Assembly: GCA_017614995.1 (NCBI GenBank)
Contig: JAGAAX010000055.1
Coordinates: 1 to 52,508 of the forward strand
Source: Spirochaetaceae bacterium
Lineage (GTDB): Bacteria > Spirochaetota > Spirochaetia > Treponematales > Treponemataceae
Length of the DNA stretch: 52,508 nt
Direction: 5' to 3'
The position numbers and the translations under genes were made by a program. The first letter of the stretch is position 1, and each line of letters begins with the position of its first letter. The notes beneath the pieces were generated by a model. The model was not told the origin of the DNA. It saw only the letters and a list, made by a program, of their open reading frames with translations, and ran no database searches. Positions 16,576 through 25,978 of the stretch are shown one piece after another.

Positions 16576-18979
16576 ACCGTATTTTTCAGTCTGGTGCATT
16601 TTTCATGCAGCGGTGCTGCTTGTCTTTTTATGCGTGTTTTTGTTGTTTCAGGGCAAAAAAGGCTTTGACGCTGATTTATTCAATATGATACCAAAATCGT
16701 TTGAAGATGCTTCCGTCCGCGCTGCAAACGATAAGCTTACAAAATCATCATCGCAGAACGCCATAATCTTAGTTTCTCATTCAGATTTTGACGCTGCAAA
16801 AAAAACTGCCGAAGAAGTATACCGCTGTTTAAGCACAAACGGAAATTTTGACGATGTTTCGCTTTATGCGGACGGAAACAGTGTCTCTGAAATTACAGAC
16901 TTTATGCACCGCTGCCGCTGGAATCTGCTTGATGAAGAAACTTCTGAAAAGCTTTTGTCTGCCGGTGCTGACGGCTCTGGTTATATCGGGCAGTTTGCGG
17001 CAGAAGCTCTTGAAAGAGCATTCAGTCCGTTTTCTGTGTTTTCTGTTGATGCAATAGAAACAGACCCGTTTATGCTGTCTCAGCTTCATTTTGAGCGCTA
17101 TGTGTCGCTGCTTCAAAAATCGGGAATGGCACTTTCTGTAAAAGACGGTGTTCTTGCTTCAGCTCATGAGGGCAGGTGGTACATAATGCTCCGCTGCCTT
17201 TTGAGCAAAAAAGGCGCGGCTCTAGCAAACCGCCGGAATGGTGTGGCAGAAATACACAGCGTCTGCTCGCAGCTTGAAAAAGACGGCGTGCGCTTTGTTT
17301 TTTCTGGAACACCGTTTCACAGCTATGAAAGTTCTACACAGGCATCAAGAGAAATTACAATCATTACAACAGCGGCAATGCTTCTTGTTGTTCTTCTTCT
17401 GCTTTATATATTCCGCTCGCCAAAGCCCATTCTTGCTTCAGTTTTTTCTATTGGAGTGTCTGTCTGCACCGGCTTGTGCGCAACTCTTGCGGTTTTCAAG
17501 ACAATGCACGTGATGACGCTTGTGTTCGGCACGTCGCTGATTGGGTCTTGCATAGACTACAGCCTTCACTTTTTTACGCATTGGGCGGCAAATTCCGGGG
17601 CGGCTTCCGGCGCTGATATCAGAAAACGCCTGATGAAGCCGCTGACAATGGCAATTGTTTCTACGACAATTTGTTTTGCCATGCTTTTGTTTGCGCCGTT
17701 TACGCTTATAAGGCAGATTGCTGTATTTTGTACAGCAGGGCTTTTCAGTTCATTTTTGACTACAGTTTGCCTGTTTCCCTCGCTTGCTTTGCCGGAAGGC
17801 ACGCGGCAGATTCCGCTTGTCCGTTTTTTTGAAAAGAAAAGCCCGGTGCTTTTGCAGACTGCATCTGCTTCAGGCAAGTGGAACATACAAAAAAAGGCTT
17901 CTCTGATAATTCTGCTGATGCTTTTTGTCTGTTCAGTGTGTTTCACCGCATGTTTCCGAAGCAATCTAAAAATTGAGAACAATCTTGCAAAATTGTACAA
18001 GATGAAAGGGCGTCTGCTTGCTGATGAAATTGAGGCTGCTTCAGTCATTCAGTATAGTCCGGCTGGCTGGTTTATTGTAAGCGGCAAGTCTGAAGAAGAA
18101 CTTTTACAGCACGAAGAAATTCTCTGCAATGCTCTTAGAAGCCAGGCTGGTTTTGACCGCCTGCTTGCGGCTTCTCAGTTTGTGCCGTCTGCCGCTGCAC
18201 AAAAAAAATCGCAGCAGGCATGTGCTTTATTGCTTCAGTATGCGGAAGAACAGTTTTTGATGCTCGGTTTTGATGAAGCTGAAACACAAAGTCTTGTTTC
18301 AAGTTTGCAAAGCGGTTTAGAAGCGGCTGCCGGAAAGTTCATTTCAATTGAAAACGGAACCGTTCCGCCTTTTATTTTGAGCGCATTTTCTTCTGTGTGG
18401 ATTGGCGAAAGTGACGGCACGTTTTATTCAGCTATTATGCCGAATTCTACAAGTGAAAAAGCTTTGTTTGAGAAAATAGGCGCGCAATACGAATTTGTTC
18501 ATTGGATTAATACAGTTTCTGATATAAGCAGCGATTTGGACAGACTTACAAAGATTATGATTTGGTTCTTTGCCGTTTCGTTTGTTCTTGTTTTTATTAT
18601 CCTTAAGTTTTTGTATCCGCTCCGCGACTCGCTTCAAATTATTTCGATACCGCTGCTGATTGTTCTTGTGACATGTGCTGTTTTTTCGTGCTTTAACATT
18701 GCGTTTGAGTTTTTTTCTGTGACAGGCATTGTGCTTGTGTTCGGGCTCGGCTTGGACTACATCATTTATACGGTTTCAGGCAGCCGTTCTGATACCGAAG
18801 ATACTGCGCTTGAGCGGACGGCTGTGTTCCTCTCTTTTGTGACGACGGTGCTTTCTTTCGGCGTGCTTGCGTTCAGCTCGTTCCGCCCTGTGCATCAGAT
18901 TGGGCTGACCGTTTTCATCGGGCTTACAGTGGCATATCTTGCTTCGGTTTTATACGGGGTTTTGCGAGATGAAGCTTAA
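16547..18979 (+). CDS. apeM: MMPL/RND-type lipid exporter of the polyene cluster
   Basis: About 810 residues. Two blocks of five to six transmembrane helices follow two large extracytoplasmic loops, the MMPL layout: N-terminal helix AAVLLVFLCVFLLFQG, loop to about residue 270, helices to about 410, a short helix near 460, a second loop to about 665, then helices to the C-terminus. GLGLDYIIY and GSCIDYSLHFF are the paired DY motifs of MMPL proton relays. It should use the proton gradient to move the aryl polyene lipid out of the inner membrane. Start at 16547; a longer frame begins at 16511 inside the previous gene. Confidence 0.87.
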   Translation: MKKHISLLNKPYFSVWCIFHAAVLLVFLCVFLLFQGKKGFDADLFNMIPKSFEDASVRAANDKLTKSSSQNAIILVSHSDFDAAKKTAEEVYRCLSTNGNFDDVSLYADGNSVSEITDFMHRCRWNLLDEETSEKLLSAGADGSGYIGQFAAEALERAFSPFSVFSVDAIETDPFMLSQLHFERYVSLLQKSGMALSVKDGVLASAHEGRWYIMLRCLLSKKGAALANRRNGVAEIHSVCSQLEKDGVRFVFSGTPFHSYESSTQASREITIITTAAMLLVVLLLLYIFRSPKPILASVFSIGVSVCTGLCATLAVFKTMHVMTLVFGTSLIGSCIDYSLHFFTHWAANSGAASGADIRKRLMKPLTMAIVSTTICFAMLLFAPFTLIRQIAVFCTAGLFSSFLTTVCLFPSLALPEGTRQIPLVRFFEKKSPVLLQTASASGKWNIQKKASLIILLMLFVCSVCFTACFRSNLKIENNLAKLYKMKGRLLADEIEAASVIQYSPAGWFIVSGKSEEELLQHEEILCNALRSQAGFDRLLAASQFVPSAAAQKKSQQACALLLQYAEEQFLMLGFDEAETQSLVSSLQSGLEAAAGKFISIENGTVPPFILSAFSSVWIGESDGTFYSAIMPNSTSEKALFEKIGAQYEFVHWINTVSDISSDLDRLTKIMIWFFAVSFVLVFIILKFLYPLRDSLQIISIPLLIVLVTCAVFSCFNIAFEFFSVTGIVLVFGLGLDYIIYTVSGSRSDTEDTALERTAVFLSFVTTVLSFGVLAFSSFRPVHQIGLTVFIGLTVAYLASVLYGVLRDEA

Positions 18980-19607
18980 AATAGTTTTTGTTCTTTTAGC
19001 AGGCGTTCTCTTTTTCAGTTGTACCTCTCTTAACCGGCAGAATTCTTCTAAGCAGGAAACCTCCGGTGAGGCAGATGCTTTAGGTTCGCAATATTTGGTG
19101 TATGTTACAAACCGCCATAAAGTGCCGCTGCTTCTGCCCTGCGACATGAAAGGCACTGTGGAAACATACCAGGTCATGGAAGGTTCTTACGGAAGTCAGC
19201 ATTTTTCTATGCTTTTATATTTTTTTTCAGACCAAAACGAAATGCAGCTTTCGCTTTTGAACGATTTTGGCACTGATATGGGCTCGCTTTCTTATGACGG
19301 CAGAGAAGTCCGCTTTGAGTCAGCTATGTTTCCAAAAAACTTAAAGGCTGAATATATTGTCTGTGATATTCAGAACGCATATTATGATTCAGCGGCATTA
19401 GAGGCTAATTATAAGAACGCCGGTCTTAGTTTTGAAAGCGTGCGCACTTTGTATGAAACTGGTGAATCTGTTGAAGTGCGGAAAATTTTTGAAGAGAAAA
19501 AATTGATTGAAGAAATTACGCTGAAAAACGAAATTGAAGAGCAGACGGTTACTATCAAGAATTATCTCCGCGGATATGAATATAAGCTTACGAAGGTTGA
19601 GGAATAA
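18969..19607 (+). CDS. apeN: DUF3261-type outer-membrane lipoprotein of the polyene cluster
   Basis: About 212 residues. The signal sequence ends in the lipobox VLFFSC, so Cys is lipidated. The mature protein shows LVYVTNRHKVPLLLPCDMKG and resembles the DUF3261 lipoprotein that follows the exporter in APE clusters; it may act like LolB in receiving the product at the outer membrane (inference). The frame continues upstream to 18939, but the ATG at 18969 gives a normal signal peptide and overlaps the exporter stop by 11 nt. Confidence 0.78.
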   Translation: MKLKIVFVLLAGVLFFSCTSLNRQNSSKQETSGEADALGSQYLVYVTNRHKVPLLLPCDMKGTVETYQVMEGSYGSQHFSMLLYFFSDQNEMQLSLLNDFGTDMGSLSYDGREVRFESAMFPKNLKAEYIVCDIQNAYYDSAALEANYKNAGLSFESVRTLYETGESVEVRKIFEEKKLIEEITLKNEIEEQTVTIKNYLRGYEYKLTKVEE

Positions 19608-19609
19608 AA

Positions 19610-20815
19610 ATGAACCTGTACATATCAAAGCCGGGTGTCTTATGCGCCGCCGGTGCTTCGCTTGAAACATTGTGGAAGTCTGTAACAGAAGGAAACCAGA
19701 GCGGCATAAAAAAAACTGAAATTTCGACCGGCAGAGCTTTTTATGCAGCCAGAATCAAAGACGGACTTTCTGAGCCGTCATCAGCCAGATACGATATGCG
19801 CATAATGCGCATTGAAGAAGCCGCTCTGAAGCAGATTGAAGCTGATATTGAGCGCGCAAAGTCGCTTTACGGAGAAAAGCGTGTCGCAGTCTGTGTCGGT
19901 TCATGTGACAATGGAACAGAAGCTTCTGTTGCGGCGCACAGGGCATATTTTGAGACAGGCTCTTTTCCAAAAGATTATGCCATTGAGGTGCAGGGCGCAG
20001 ATTATGTTTCTACGTTTATCGCGGAGCGCTACAAGCTTTGCGGCAGTGTAAATACATTCAGTACGGCGTGTTCATCAAGTGCAGGCGCGCTGATAAAAGC
20101 CGCGGAACTGATTCTTGCAGGCTTTGCGGATGCGGTTGTGACCGGCGGAGTTGATATTGTTTCTGATACAGTGCTCATGGGCTTTGATTCGCTTGGTGCG
20201 GTATCGCCGGAAATTACGAACCCGTTCAGCAAAAACAGAAGCGGCATTACACTTGGCGAAGGCGCGGCTTTTTTTGTGCTGTCAAAAGACCGGCTCGACG
20301 GAGGCAGCGCGCCCGTCAAATTGCTTGGCTGGGGCGAAAGTGCCGACGCCTATCACATGACATCGCCTGATCCGTCCGGGGCGGGTGCAGCTCTTGCAAT
20401 GCAGCATGCGCTTGAATCTGCGTCACTTAAGCCTGAGCAAATTGATTATGTCAATCTGCATGGAACAGGCACGCACTTTAACGACGCAATGGAAGGCTCG
20501 GCTGTACATGCTGTTTTTAGTCCGTACAATGTGCCTGTAAGTTCAACAAAACCTGTTACCGGGCACACGCTCGGTGCTGCCGCCGCAATTGAATTATCAA
20601 TCTGTTACGCGGCGCTGGTTGAAAATATTGGAAAAAGCGGTAATAATATATGCCTGCCGGTTCAAATTTGGGACGAAGAAACAGACAGTGAAATTCCGCC
20701 GGTTCACATAATTGACAGGAATAATCCTGCAAACCCTGGTCGGAATGTTTCAGTCTGTATGTCAAATTCATTTGCGTTTGGCGGTGCCAACAACAGCCTG
20801 ATAATCGGGCTATAA
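19610..20815 (+). CDS. apeO: Beta-ketoacyl-ACP synthase, chain-elongating (ApeO-like)
   Basis: 401 residues, thiolase fold. The catalytic triad is complete: Cys in TACSSSAGAL near residue 149, His in LHGTGTHF near residue 285 and His in VTGHTLGAA near residue 322. It would extend the ACP-bound polyene by condensing malonyl-ACP. In characterised APE systems ApeO pairs with the catalytically altered KS-like ApeC, which is encoded by the convergent operon here. Start 2 nt after the lipoprotein gene, with GAGGAATAAAA in front. Confidence 0.88.
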   Translation: MNLYISKPGVLCAAGASLETLWKSVTEGNQSGIKKTEISTGRAFYAARIKDGLSEPSSARYDMRIMRIEEAALKQIEADIERAKSLYGEKRVAVCVGSCDNGTEASVAAHRAYFETGSFPKDYAIEVQGADYVSTFIAERYKLCGSVNTFSTACSSSAGALIKAAELILAGFADAVVTGGVDIVSDTVLMGFDSLGAVSPEITNPFSKNRSGITLGEGAAFFVLSKDRLDGGSAPVKLLGWGESADAYHMTSPDPSGAGAALAMQHALESASLKPEQIDYVNLHGTGTHFNDAMEGSAVHAVFSPYNVPVSSTKPVTGHTLGAAAAIELSICYAALVENIGKSGNNICLPVQIWDEETDSEIPPVHIIDRNNPANPGRNVSVCMSNSFAFGGANNSLIIGL

Positions 20816-20873
20816 AATACCGGCTTTATAAAAAATAGCATACGCCGCTTTATGCCGGCGAACAGGATTTTGT

Positions 20874-21359
20874 GTGCTGTCTCAGAGAATAGAACATGAT
20901 GAATTGATAAATCTCCTGCCTCATAAAGGAAAAATGTTCCTGCTTTCGAGGGTTATCTCTTATGATATAAAAACGTATTCCATTACTACAGAATACGATA
21001 TAAGAAAGGAATGTATATTCTATGAGCCGGAAAATGACGGCGTTCCATGTTGGGCAGCTTTTGAATTGATGGCGCAGTCAATTTCTGCAATGTCTGGAAT
21101 CGCACATCATATAAGAGGCGACAGTCCGCTTCCGGGCGTTATTCTTTCAGTTGTCGGATTTGATTCGTCAGTATCATATTTTAAGAACAACACAACTGTG
21201 CGCATCAGCGTATCACAGGATTTTATGGACGAAACGACGCGTGTTTCACGCTATATATGCAGATTATATACGTCGCCGGATGATGAAGCACCGTCAGTAA
21301 CTGCAAATCTTTCTGTTATGGAAGTCCAGGACGCATCTGCATTTTTTGCAGAAAATTAA
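20874..21359 (+). CDS. apeP: Hot-dog dehydratase, ApeP-like
   Basis: 161 residues. LINLLPHKGKMFLLSRV near the N-terminus and CWAAFELMAQSISAMSG mark the ApeP/FabA-like hot-dog family. It probably dehydrates 3-hydroxyacyl-ACPs alongside ApeI. The first usable start is GTG at 20874 with AGGA 6 nt upstream. A 58-nt gap with short GC-rich inverted segments (CCGGC/GCCGG) separates it from the KS gene, the largest gap in this part of the operon. Confidence 0.8.
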   Translation: MLSQRIEHDELINLLPHKGKMFLLSRVISYDIKTYSITTEYDIRKECIFYEPENDGVPCWAAFELMAQSISAMSGIAHHIRGDSPLPGVILSVVGFDSSVSYFKNNTTVRISVSQDFMDETTRVSRYICRLYTSPDDEAPSVTANLSVMEVQDASAFFAEN

Positions 21360-21377
21360 AAAACGGAGGAACTGAAT

Positions 21378-22130
21378 TTGGAACAGACGACAGCCGCAGA
21401 CGATAAAAAAGTTCTTGTTACAGGTGCAAGCGGAGGCATCGGAAAAGCCGTTGCTTTAGCCGTTGCAGCCGCTGGTTATTATGTAATCTGTCATTATAAC
21501 AGGAATAAAAACAAGGCAGAAGATGTGCTTGCTGCCATAAAGCAAAACGGCGGAGACGGTGAACTTATTCAGTTCGATATTTCAGACAGAGAAGACTGCC
21601 GCACAAAGCTTTCAGCATTAACTGAAAAGTACGGCGCATTGTGGGGAATCATAAACAATGCCGGTATCACAAAAGACAACACATTTGTAGCTCTTTCCGG
21701 TGATGACTGGGATTCAGTTGTGCACACAAATCTTGACAGCTTTTATAATGTGCTTCAGCCGCTGGTTCTTCCGATTGCAAGCAGAAGAAACAAACGTGGC
21801 GGTAGAATTATCACAATAGCTTCTGTCAGCGGAGTTATGGGAAACCGCGGTCAGACAAATTACAGTGCCTCAAAAGCCGGAATTATCGGTGCAACAAAAG
21901 CACTTGCTGTTGAGCTTGCCAGCCGCGCTATTACGGTAAACTGCATTGCGCCTGGTGTAATTGAAACTGATATGATAAACGGAGCTCCTCTCGACATAAT
22001 TCTTGAGTCCATTCCGATGAAACGGGTTGGAAAACCGGAAGAAGTTGCTGCGCTTGCAGTCTTTTTGCTTTCGGAACAAGCCGGATATATTACGCGGCAG
22101 GTCATTTCTGTTAATGGTGGTATTGTATAA
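21378..22130 (+). CDS. apeQ: 3-oxoacyl-ACP reductase, SDR family (FabG-like)
   Basis: 250 residues. Short-chain dehydrogenase signatures: TGASGGIG cofactor loop, NNAGIT, catalytic Ser in ASVSGV and YSASKAG with the catalytic Tyr and Lys. It reduces 3-ketoacyl-ACP with NADPH. Initiates at TTG (21378) with GGAGGA 7 nt upstream; no earlier ATG is in frame. Its last base overlaps the start of the next gene. Confidence 0.9.
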   Translation: MEQTTAADDKKVLVTGASGGIGKAVALAVAAAGYYVICHYNRNKNKAEDVLAAIKQNGGDGELIQFDISDREDCRTKLSALTEKYGALWGIINNAGITKDNTFVALSGDDWDSVVHTNLDSFYNVLQPLVLPIASRRNKRGGRIITIASVSGVMGNRGQTNYSASKAGIIGATKALAVELASRAITVNCIAPGVIETDMINGAPLDIILESIPMKRVGKPEEVAALAVFLLSEQAGYITRQVISVNGGIV

Positions 22131-23392
22131 TGGAATTTACAAAATCGAACGGCGCGCGACGTGTTGTTGTTACCGGCGGTGGAATGGTTTCAGCGCTCGG
22201 ACGTGACTGGCCCAGTGCCTTGCAGAAATTGCAGAGCTGCACCAACTGTATCCGCACAATACCTGAATGGGATTTTTACCGCAAAATGAATACACGGCTT
22301 GCCTGTCCGTATGATGAGCCGCTGCCTTCTTACCCGCGTAAGAAAATCCGTGGAATGGGGCGTGTTGCACTTCTTTCGCTTGTGGCTACAGAAGATGCTT
22401 TAAGAGATGCCGGTTTTCTTTTGGAAAACGGTGATGTAATTGAAGAACTTAAAAACGGCAGAACAGGAATTGCGTATGGTTCTTGCTCAGGCAGCTTGTC
22501 AGGAATTTCTACACTTTTCTCTTTTGTAAAGAACGGCGAAGTTTCAGGCTTTGACTCTCAGACTTATATAAAGGCAATGCCGCAGACCTGCGCATGCAAC
22601 CTTTCGGTGTGCTATCAGCTTCGCGGCAGAATAATCATAACAGACACGGCATGTACTTCAGGCAGCCAGGCAATAGGCTATGCTTACGAGGCTATTTCAG
22701 ACGGCAGACAGACTGTAATGGTTGCAGGCGGCGCAGAAGAATTGTCTGTGGTTTCCGCTTATGTTTTTGATACACTTGGTGCGGCAAGCATAAAAAATAC
22801 TACACCGGAACTTACACCGCGCTGTTTTGACAAAGCCCGCGATGGCCTTGTTATTGGTGAGGGTGCCGGAACGCTTATTCTTGAAGATTTGGAACATGCT
22901 GTTAAGCGTGGTGCTAAAATTTATGCAGAAGTTGCCGGCTTTGCAACAAATGCTGACGGCACACACATAACAAACCCAAATGCCGAAACACAGTCTCATT
23001 GTATGAAAATGGCGCTTGAAAATGCCGGTATTGATGCCTCAGAAATTGCGTACATTAATGCGCATGGAACGGCAACAAGAAACGGCGATATTTCTGAAAC
23101 AGATGCAGTATACAGGATTTTTAACCGGCCTGTTCCGATAAGCTCAACAAAGAGTTATATCGGTCATACATTAGGTGCCTGCGGTGCAATAGAATCATGG
23201 CTTTCAATTAATATGATGAATGAAGGCTGGTTCCATCCGAACCTTAATTTTACTCAGGCAGACCCTGCGTGTGCGCCGCTTGATTATATAAGCGGAAAAG
23301 GCAGAAATATTGATGCAAATTATGTTATGTCTAATAATTTTGCATTCGGCGGTGTAAACACCTCGCTCATTTTCAAAAAGTGGAAGGAATAA
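22130..23392 (+). CDS. apeR: Beta-ketoacyl-ACP synthase, second (ApeR-like)
   Basis: 420 residues. Active site Cys in DTACTSGSQAIG near residue 175, His residues in NAHGTATRNGD and SYIGHTLGACG, so a complete KS. By position it corresponds to ApeR, which is thought to act early, on the aryl starter (from memory of the family). Coupled to the reductase gene by a one-base overlap. Last biosynthetic gene of the plus-strand operon; no strong terminator follows. Confidence 0.88.
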   Translation: MEFTKSNGARRVVVTGGGMVSALGRDWPSALQKLQSCTNCIRTIPEWDFYRKMNTRLACPYDEPLPSYPRKKIRGMGRVALLSLVATEDALRDAGFLLENGDVIEELKNGRTGIAYGSCSGSLSGISTLFSFVKNGEVSGFDSQTYIKAMPQTCACNLSVCYQLRGRIIITDTACTSGSQAIGYAYEAISDGRQTVMVAGGAEELSVVSAYVFDTLGAASIKNTTPELTPRCFDKARDGLVIGEGAGTLILEDLEHAVKRGAKIYAEVAGFATNADGTHITNPNAETQSHCMKMALENAGIDASEIAYINAHGTATRNGDISETDAVYRIFNRPVPISSTKSYIGHTLGACGAIESWLSINMMNEGWFHPNLNFTQADPACAPLDYISGKGRNIDANYVMSNNFAFGGVNTSLIFKKWKE

Positions 23393-23494
23393 AACACTTA
23401 TAGCTTGTTCCAATTCCTCAACTTGAAAAAAACAGCTTTTATATAGTAGAATAATTTCACAACACAATATTTAGAGAGCTGCGTAAACGCATAA

Positions 23495-24406
23495 ATGAAA
23501 ATGAAACACACCAAAAAGCTTCTTGTAGCACTGCTTATGTTTTCTGTCTGTGCTGTAGTTTTTGCACGAGAAAAATTTAATGTTTATATCTGGGAAGGTG
23601 TAGAAAACCTTGAACAGACACGCATATATATGGAAGTTTCCATTCCTGACAACCCGAACGGAACAACTGTAATTATTTGCCCGGGCGGAAGTTACCACCA
23701 TCTTGGCGTTCGTTTTGAAGGCTATTGTTCCCAGGATTGGTTTAACAGCCATAACGTTACAACATGCATTCTCCGTTATAGAGTTTCACAGAGAGGGTTC
23801 CATTATCCTGCAATGATGCAGGACGTACAGCGTGCGCTTGAGCTTGTACGCGAAAACCCTGAAAGATATAAGGCTGAAGAAGGTAAAATCGGGCTCATCG
23901 GTTATTCAGCCGGCGGGCATCTTGTTACATGGGCTGGTGCGTTTGCAAACCGCGCTAATGAGCTTGAAAAAATCGGCATAGATGTTAATGTCAGCCTGCG
24001 CCCTGATTTTGTTATTTCTGTTTATCCTGTTGTTTCAATGCAGGAAGATATTGCACACAAAAAGTCTGTAAAGAATCTTCTTGGCAAAAACCCTACACAA
24101 GAACTGCGCGATTTATTTTCGCTTGAAATGCAGGTGCCTTTAGATATGCCGCCAACATATCTGCTTGCCTGCCGCGATGATCCGGTTGTGCCCTATGAAA
24201 ACAGCGAACGGCTGTATCAGGCACTTGTAGACAGTTCTGTTCCATGCGAGTTCAAAACCTATGAAACCGGCGGGCACGGCTTTGGCATGCGCGACACGCC
24301 GTTTATGAAGCAGTATCACTGGAACGATGATTTGTGGAAGTGGCTTGTAAGCGAAGGCTTTGTTCCGTCTGCGCAGAACGAATCTATAGCGTCAGCTTCA
24401 AATTAG
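23495..24406 (+). CDS. Secreted alpha/beta hydrolase, BD-FAE/acetylesterase-like
   Basis: 303 residues. A signal peptide (LLVALLMFSVCAVVFA) is followed by an alpha/beta hydrolase: the oxyanion region ICPGGSYHHLG, nucleophile in GYSAGG, acid in CRDDPVVP and base His in GGHGFGM. Close in pattern to bifunctional feruloyl/acetyl-xylan esterases and other carbohydrate esterases of gut bacteria. It lies 102 nt after apeR with a possible -10 box TATAGT in the gap, so it may be transcribed alone. Either a plant cell-wall esterase or a hydrolase acting on the polyene ester; sequence alone cannot decide. Confidence 0.75.
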   Translation: MKMKHTKKLLVALLMFSVCAVVFAREKFNVYIWEGVENLEQTRIYMEVSIPDNPNGTTVIICPGGSYHHLGVRFEGYCSQDWFNSHNVTTCILRYRVSQRGFHYPAMMQDVQRALELVRENPERYKAEEGKIGLIGYSAGGHLVTWAGAFANRANELEKIGIDVNVSLRPDFVISVYPVVSMQEDIAHKKSVKNLLGKNPTQELRDLFSLEMQVPLDMPPTYLLACRDDPVVPYENSERLYQALVDSSVPCEFKTYETGGHGFGMRDTPFMKQYHWNDDLWKWLVSEGFVPSAQNESIASASN

Positions 24407-24427
24407 ACCTACGGCAGGCTGCAATTT

Positions 24428-25303
24428 CTAGTAATTGTTAAGCGTTTTGCAGAGCGGGTGACATTCACTGTATTGCCGGGCCGCATCCATAATAGTATTT
24501 TCAACTTCATCAATCAGGCGTTTTGCCGCAATCGGAGCAGATAATTCCGTATAAGGCGCAATCTTAATTTCTGGAAGCAGCTTAAAATCATAAAGATACT
24601 GCTCTACAGGATTGTAAGACCAGACTATGTCGTGCTTGCCGAGCCCGTATTTGTCGCTGCCGCCTATAAAGATTGGCTGAATGTCGCAGCCGCAATACAA
24701 AGCAATACGCACAGCGCCTTTTTTGTAGACGTTTCTTCCATGCCTTGGGGTTCTTGTTCCTTCCGGAAAAATTATGACATTACAGCCCTGGTCTATAAGT
24801 TTTTTGCATTCGCGGCAGACAGTTTCAAAATCAGTTGAATTCAATATATATGCGTATTTTACTATTGCGGCGAGCGGTGTTTTTGCAAGATGCTCTGACA
24901 CAATACATGTCGCGTTTGGAACCATAGACATGATGTAGACAAAATCAAGAATTGACGGATGATTTGCAACAATAATCTTTTTGTGCATATTTCTGTATTC
25001 TTCGCGGTTTTCGGTTTTCAGTTGCGCACCCTGCAGAACGCTCAGAAAAAACAGAAAAACCCTGAACACATGTGAGATGAAGCAACGCGCCTTTATGCCG
25101 AATTCTTCGTTATTTTTACTTGAAAGCCTTATAAAAGGAAACGAGGCAGTGACAATCAGAATAGAACCTATACCGAAAATTACATAAAACAGGTTTTTTA
25201 TGATGCAGCGGTATGCGTATAAAAATGGGTTTGATACGGGCGGCAGACCTTCCGGACTGTAGCGCGCCTTAAGTTCCTCGGCGGACATTGTGTTTGCTGG
25301 CAT
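24428..25303 (-). CDS. apeD: PlsC-like 1-acyl-glycerol-3-phosphate acyltransferase (ApeD-like)
   Basis: 291 residues. The HX4D motif is NHPSILD and the phosphate-binding block is FPEGTRTP. An N-terminal hydrophobic stretch (NLFYVIFGIGSILIVTASFPFI) anchors it to the inner membrane. In APE clusters ApeD is a second acyltransferase that helps assemble the lipid to which the polyene is attached. Its ATG overlaps the TAA of the upstream apeC-like gene, with GGAG in front. It ends 22 nt from the convergent hydrolase gene. Confidence 0.8.
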   Translation of the reverse strand: MPANTMSAEELKARYSPEGLPPVSNPFLYAYRCIIKNLFYVIFGIGSILIVTASFPFIRLSSKNNEEFGIKARCFISHVFRVFLFFLSVLQGAQLKTENREEYRNMHKKIIVANHPSILDFVYIMSMVPNATCIVSEHLAKTPLAAIVKYAYILNSTDFETVCRECKKLIDQGCNVIIFPEGTRTPRHGRNVYKKGAVRIALYCGCDIQPIFIGGSDKYGLGKHDIVWSYNPVEQYLYDFKLLPEIKIAPYTELSAPIAAKRLIDEVENTIMDAARQYSECHPLCKTLNNY

Positions 25304-25977
25304 TAATTCTCTCCGTTGTTAAGCAGGAATTTCAGAAATTGCTTTGGTTCTTCTGGAATATGGTCAAAATCGCTTAATTGAACAGCACCTGCCGACGGTT
25401 CGGCTGAAACAAGTGCCGCAAATGCAAGCGGTGTATTGTCTTTGGGGCGTTTGTCGCCGTAGCATTCCGGCACAAGCTCGTCTGCATAAACAAAAAGGCA
25501 CGCCTTTTCTGTTCCTGCGCGGATGGGGCTTACAGCCGGAATAACAGCAGATGCAAAATTGTTTTTTGACGGGTATAAAACAGAATAACCGCCCGTCAGA
25601 TGAAATGCTATTGTTGCAGATGAAACCGGCGTGTTAAATACCGAAAGTGAGAAAGGCGCCGGAAGAATCTCATTATCTTCGATTAGCTGTTTGTTTATTG
25701 AAAATTCGCGGGCAATTTCACCCCGCAGTGAGACAAAAACTATTTTAGTTTCGCCTGAAGTTTTTGTTTTTTCCAGCAGATTATGAATTACATGCACTGT
25801 CATGCGTGTAATCTGGCTTAAGCGGCGTCTGAATAACGGCGATGTGTATTCAAGTTTGGGAGCTTCGTCTGTCTGTTCTATCTGCTTTGTTCCGGCTGCC
25901 CATTCCTTCCAGAGTTCTGTGTCATCATTTAAGCTGGGCGCCCAAGGGCAGATGCTGGAAAAATAAACTGGATTCAC
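25303..25977 (-). CDS. apeC: Beta-ketoacyl-synthase-like chain length factor (ApeC-like)
   Basis: About 224 residues, the usual small size of the ApeC KS-like domain. It resembles the N-terminal half of a ketosynthase (VNPVYFSSICPWAP start; SVFNTPVSSATIAFHLTG in place of the active site region) and has no catalytic Cys-His-His set. Known ApeC proteins pair with ApeO as chain length factor. The frame is open to 26064 but lies within the methyltransferase gene; GTG at 25977 with AAGG 6 nt upstream and directly after the upstream TAG is the more likely start. Confidence 0.78.
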   Translation of the reverse strand: MNPVYFSSICPWAPSLNDDTELWKEWAAGTKQIEQTDEAPKLEYTSPLFRRRLSQITRMTVHVIHNLLEKTKTSGETKIVFVSLRGEIAREFSINKQLIEDNEILPAPFSLSVFNTPVSSATIAFHLTGGYSVLYPSKNNFASAVIPAVSPIRAGTEKACLFVYADELVPECYGDKRPKDNTPLAFAALVSAEPSAGAVQLSDFDHIPEEPKQFLKFLLNNGEN

Positions 25978-25978
25978 A

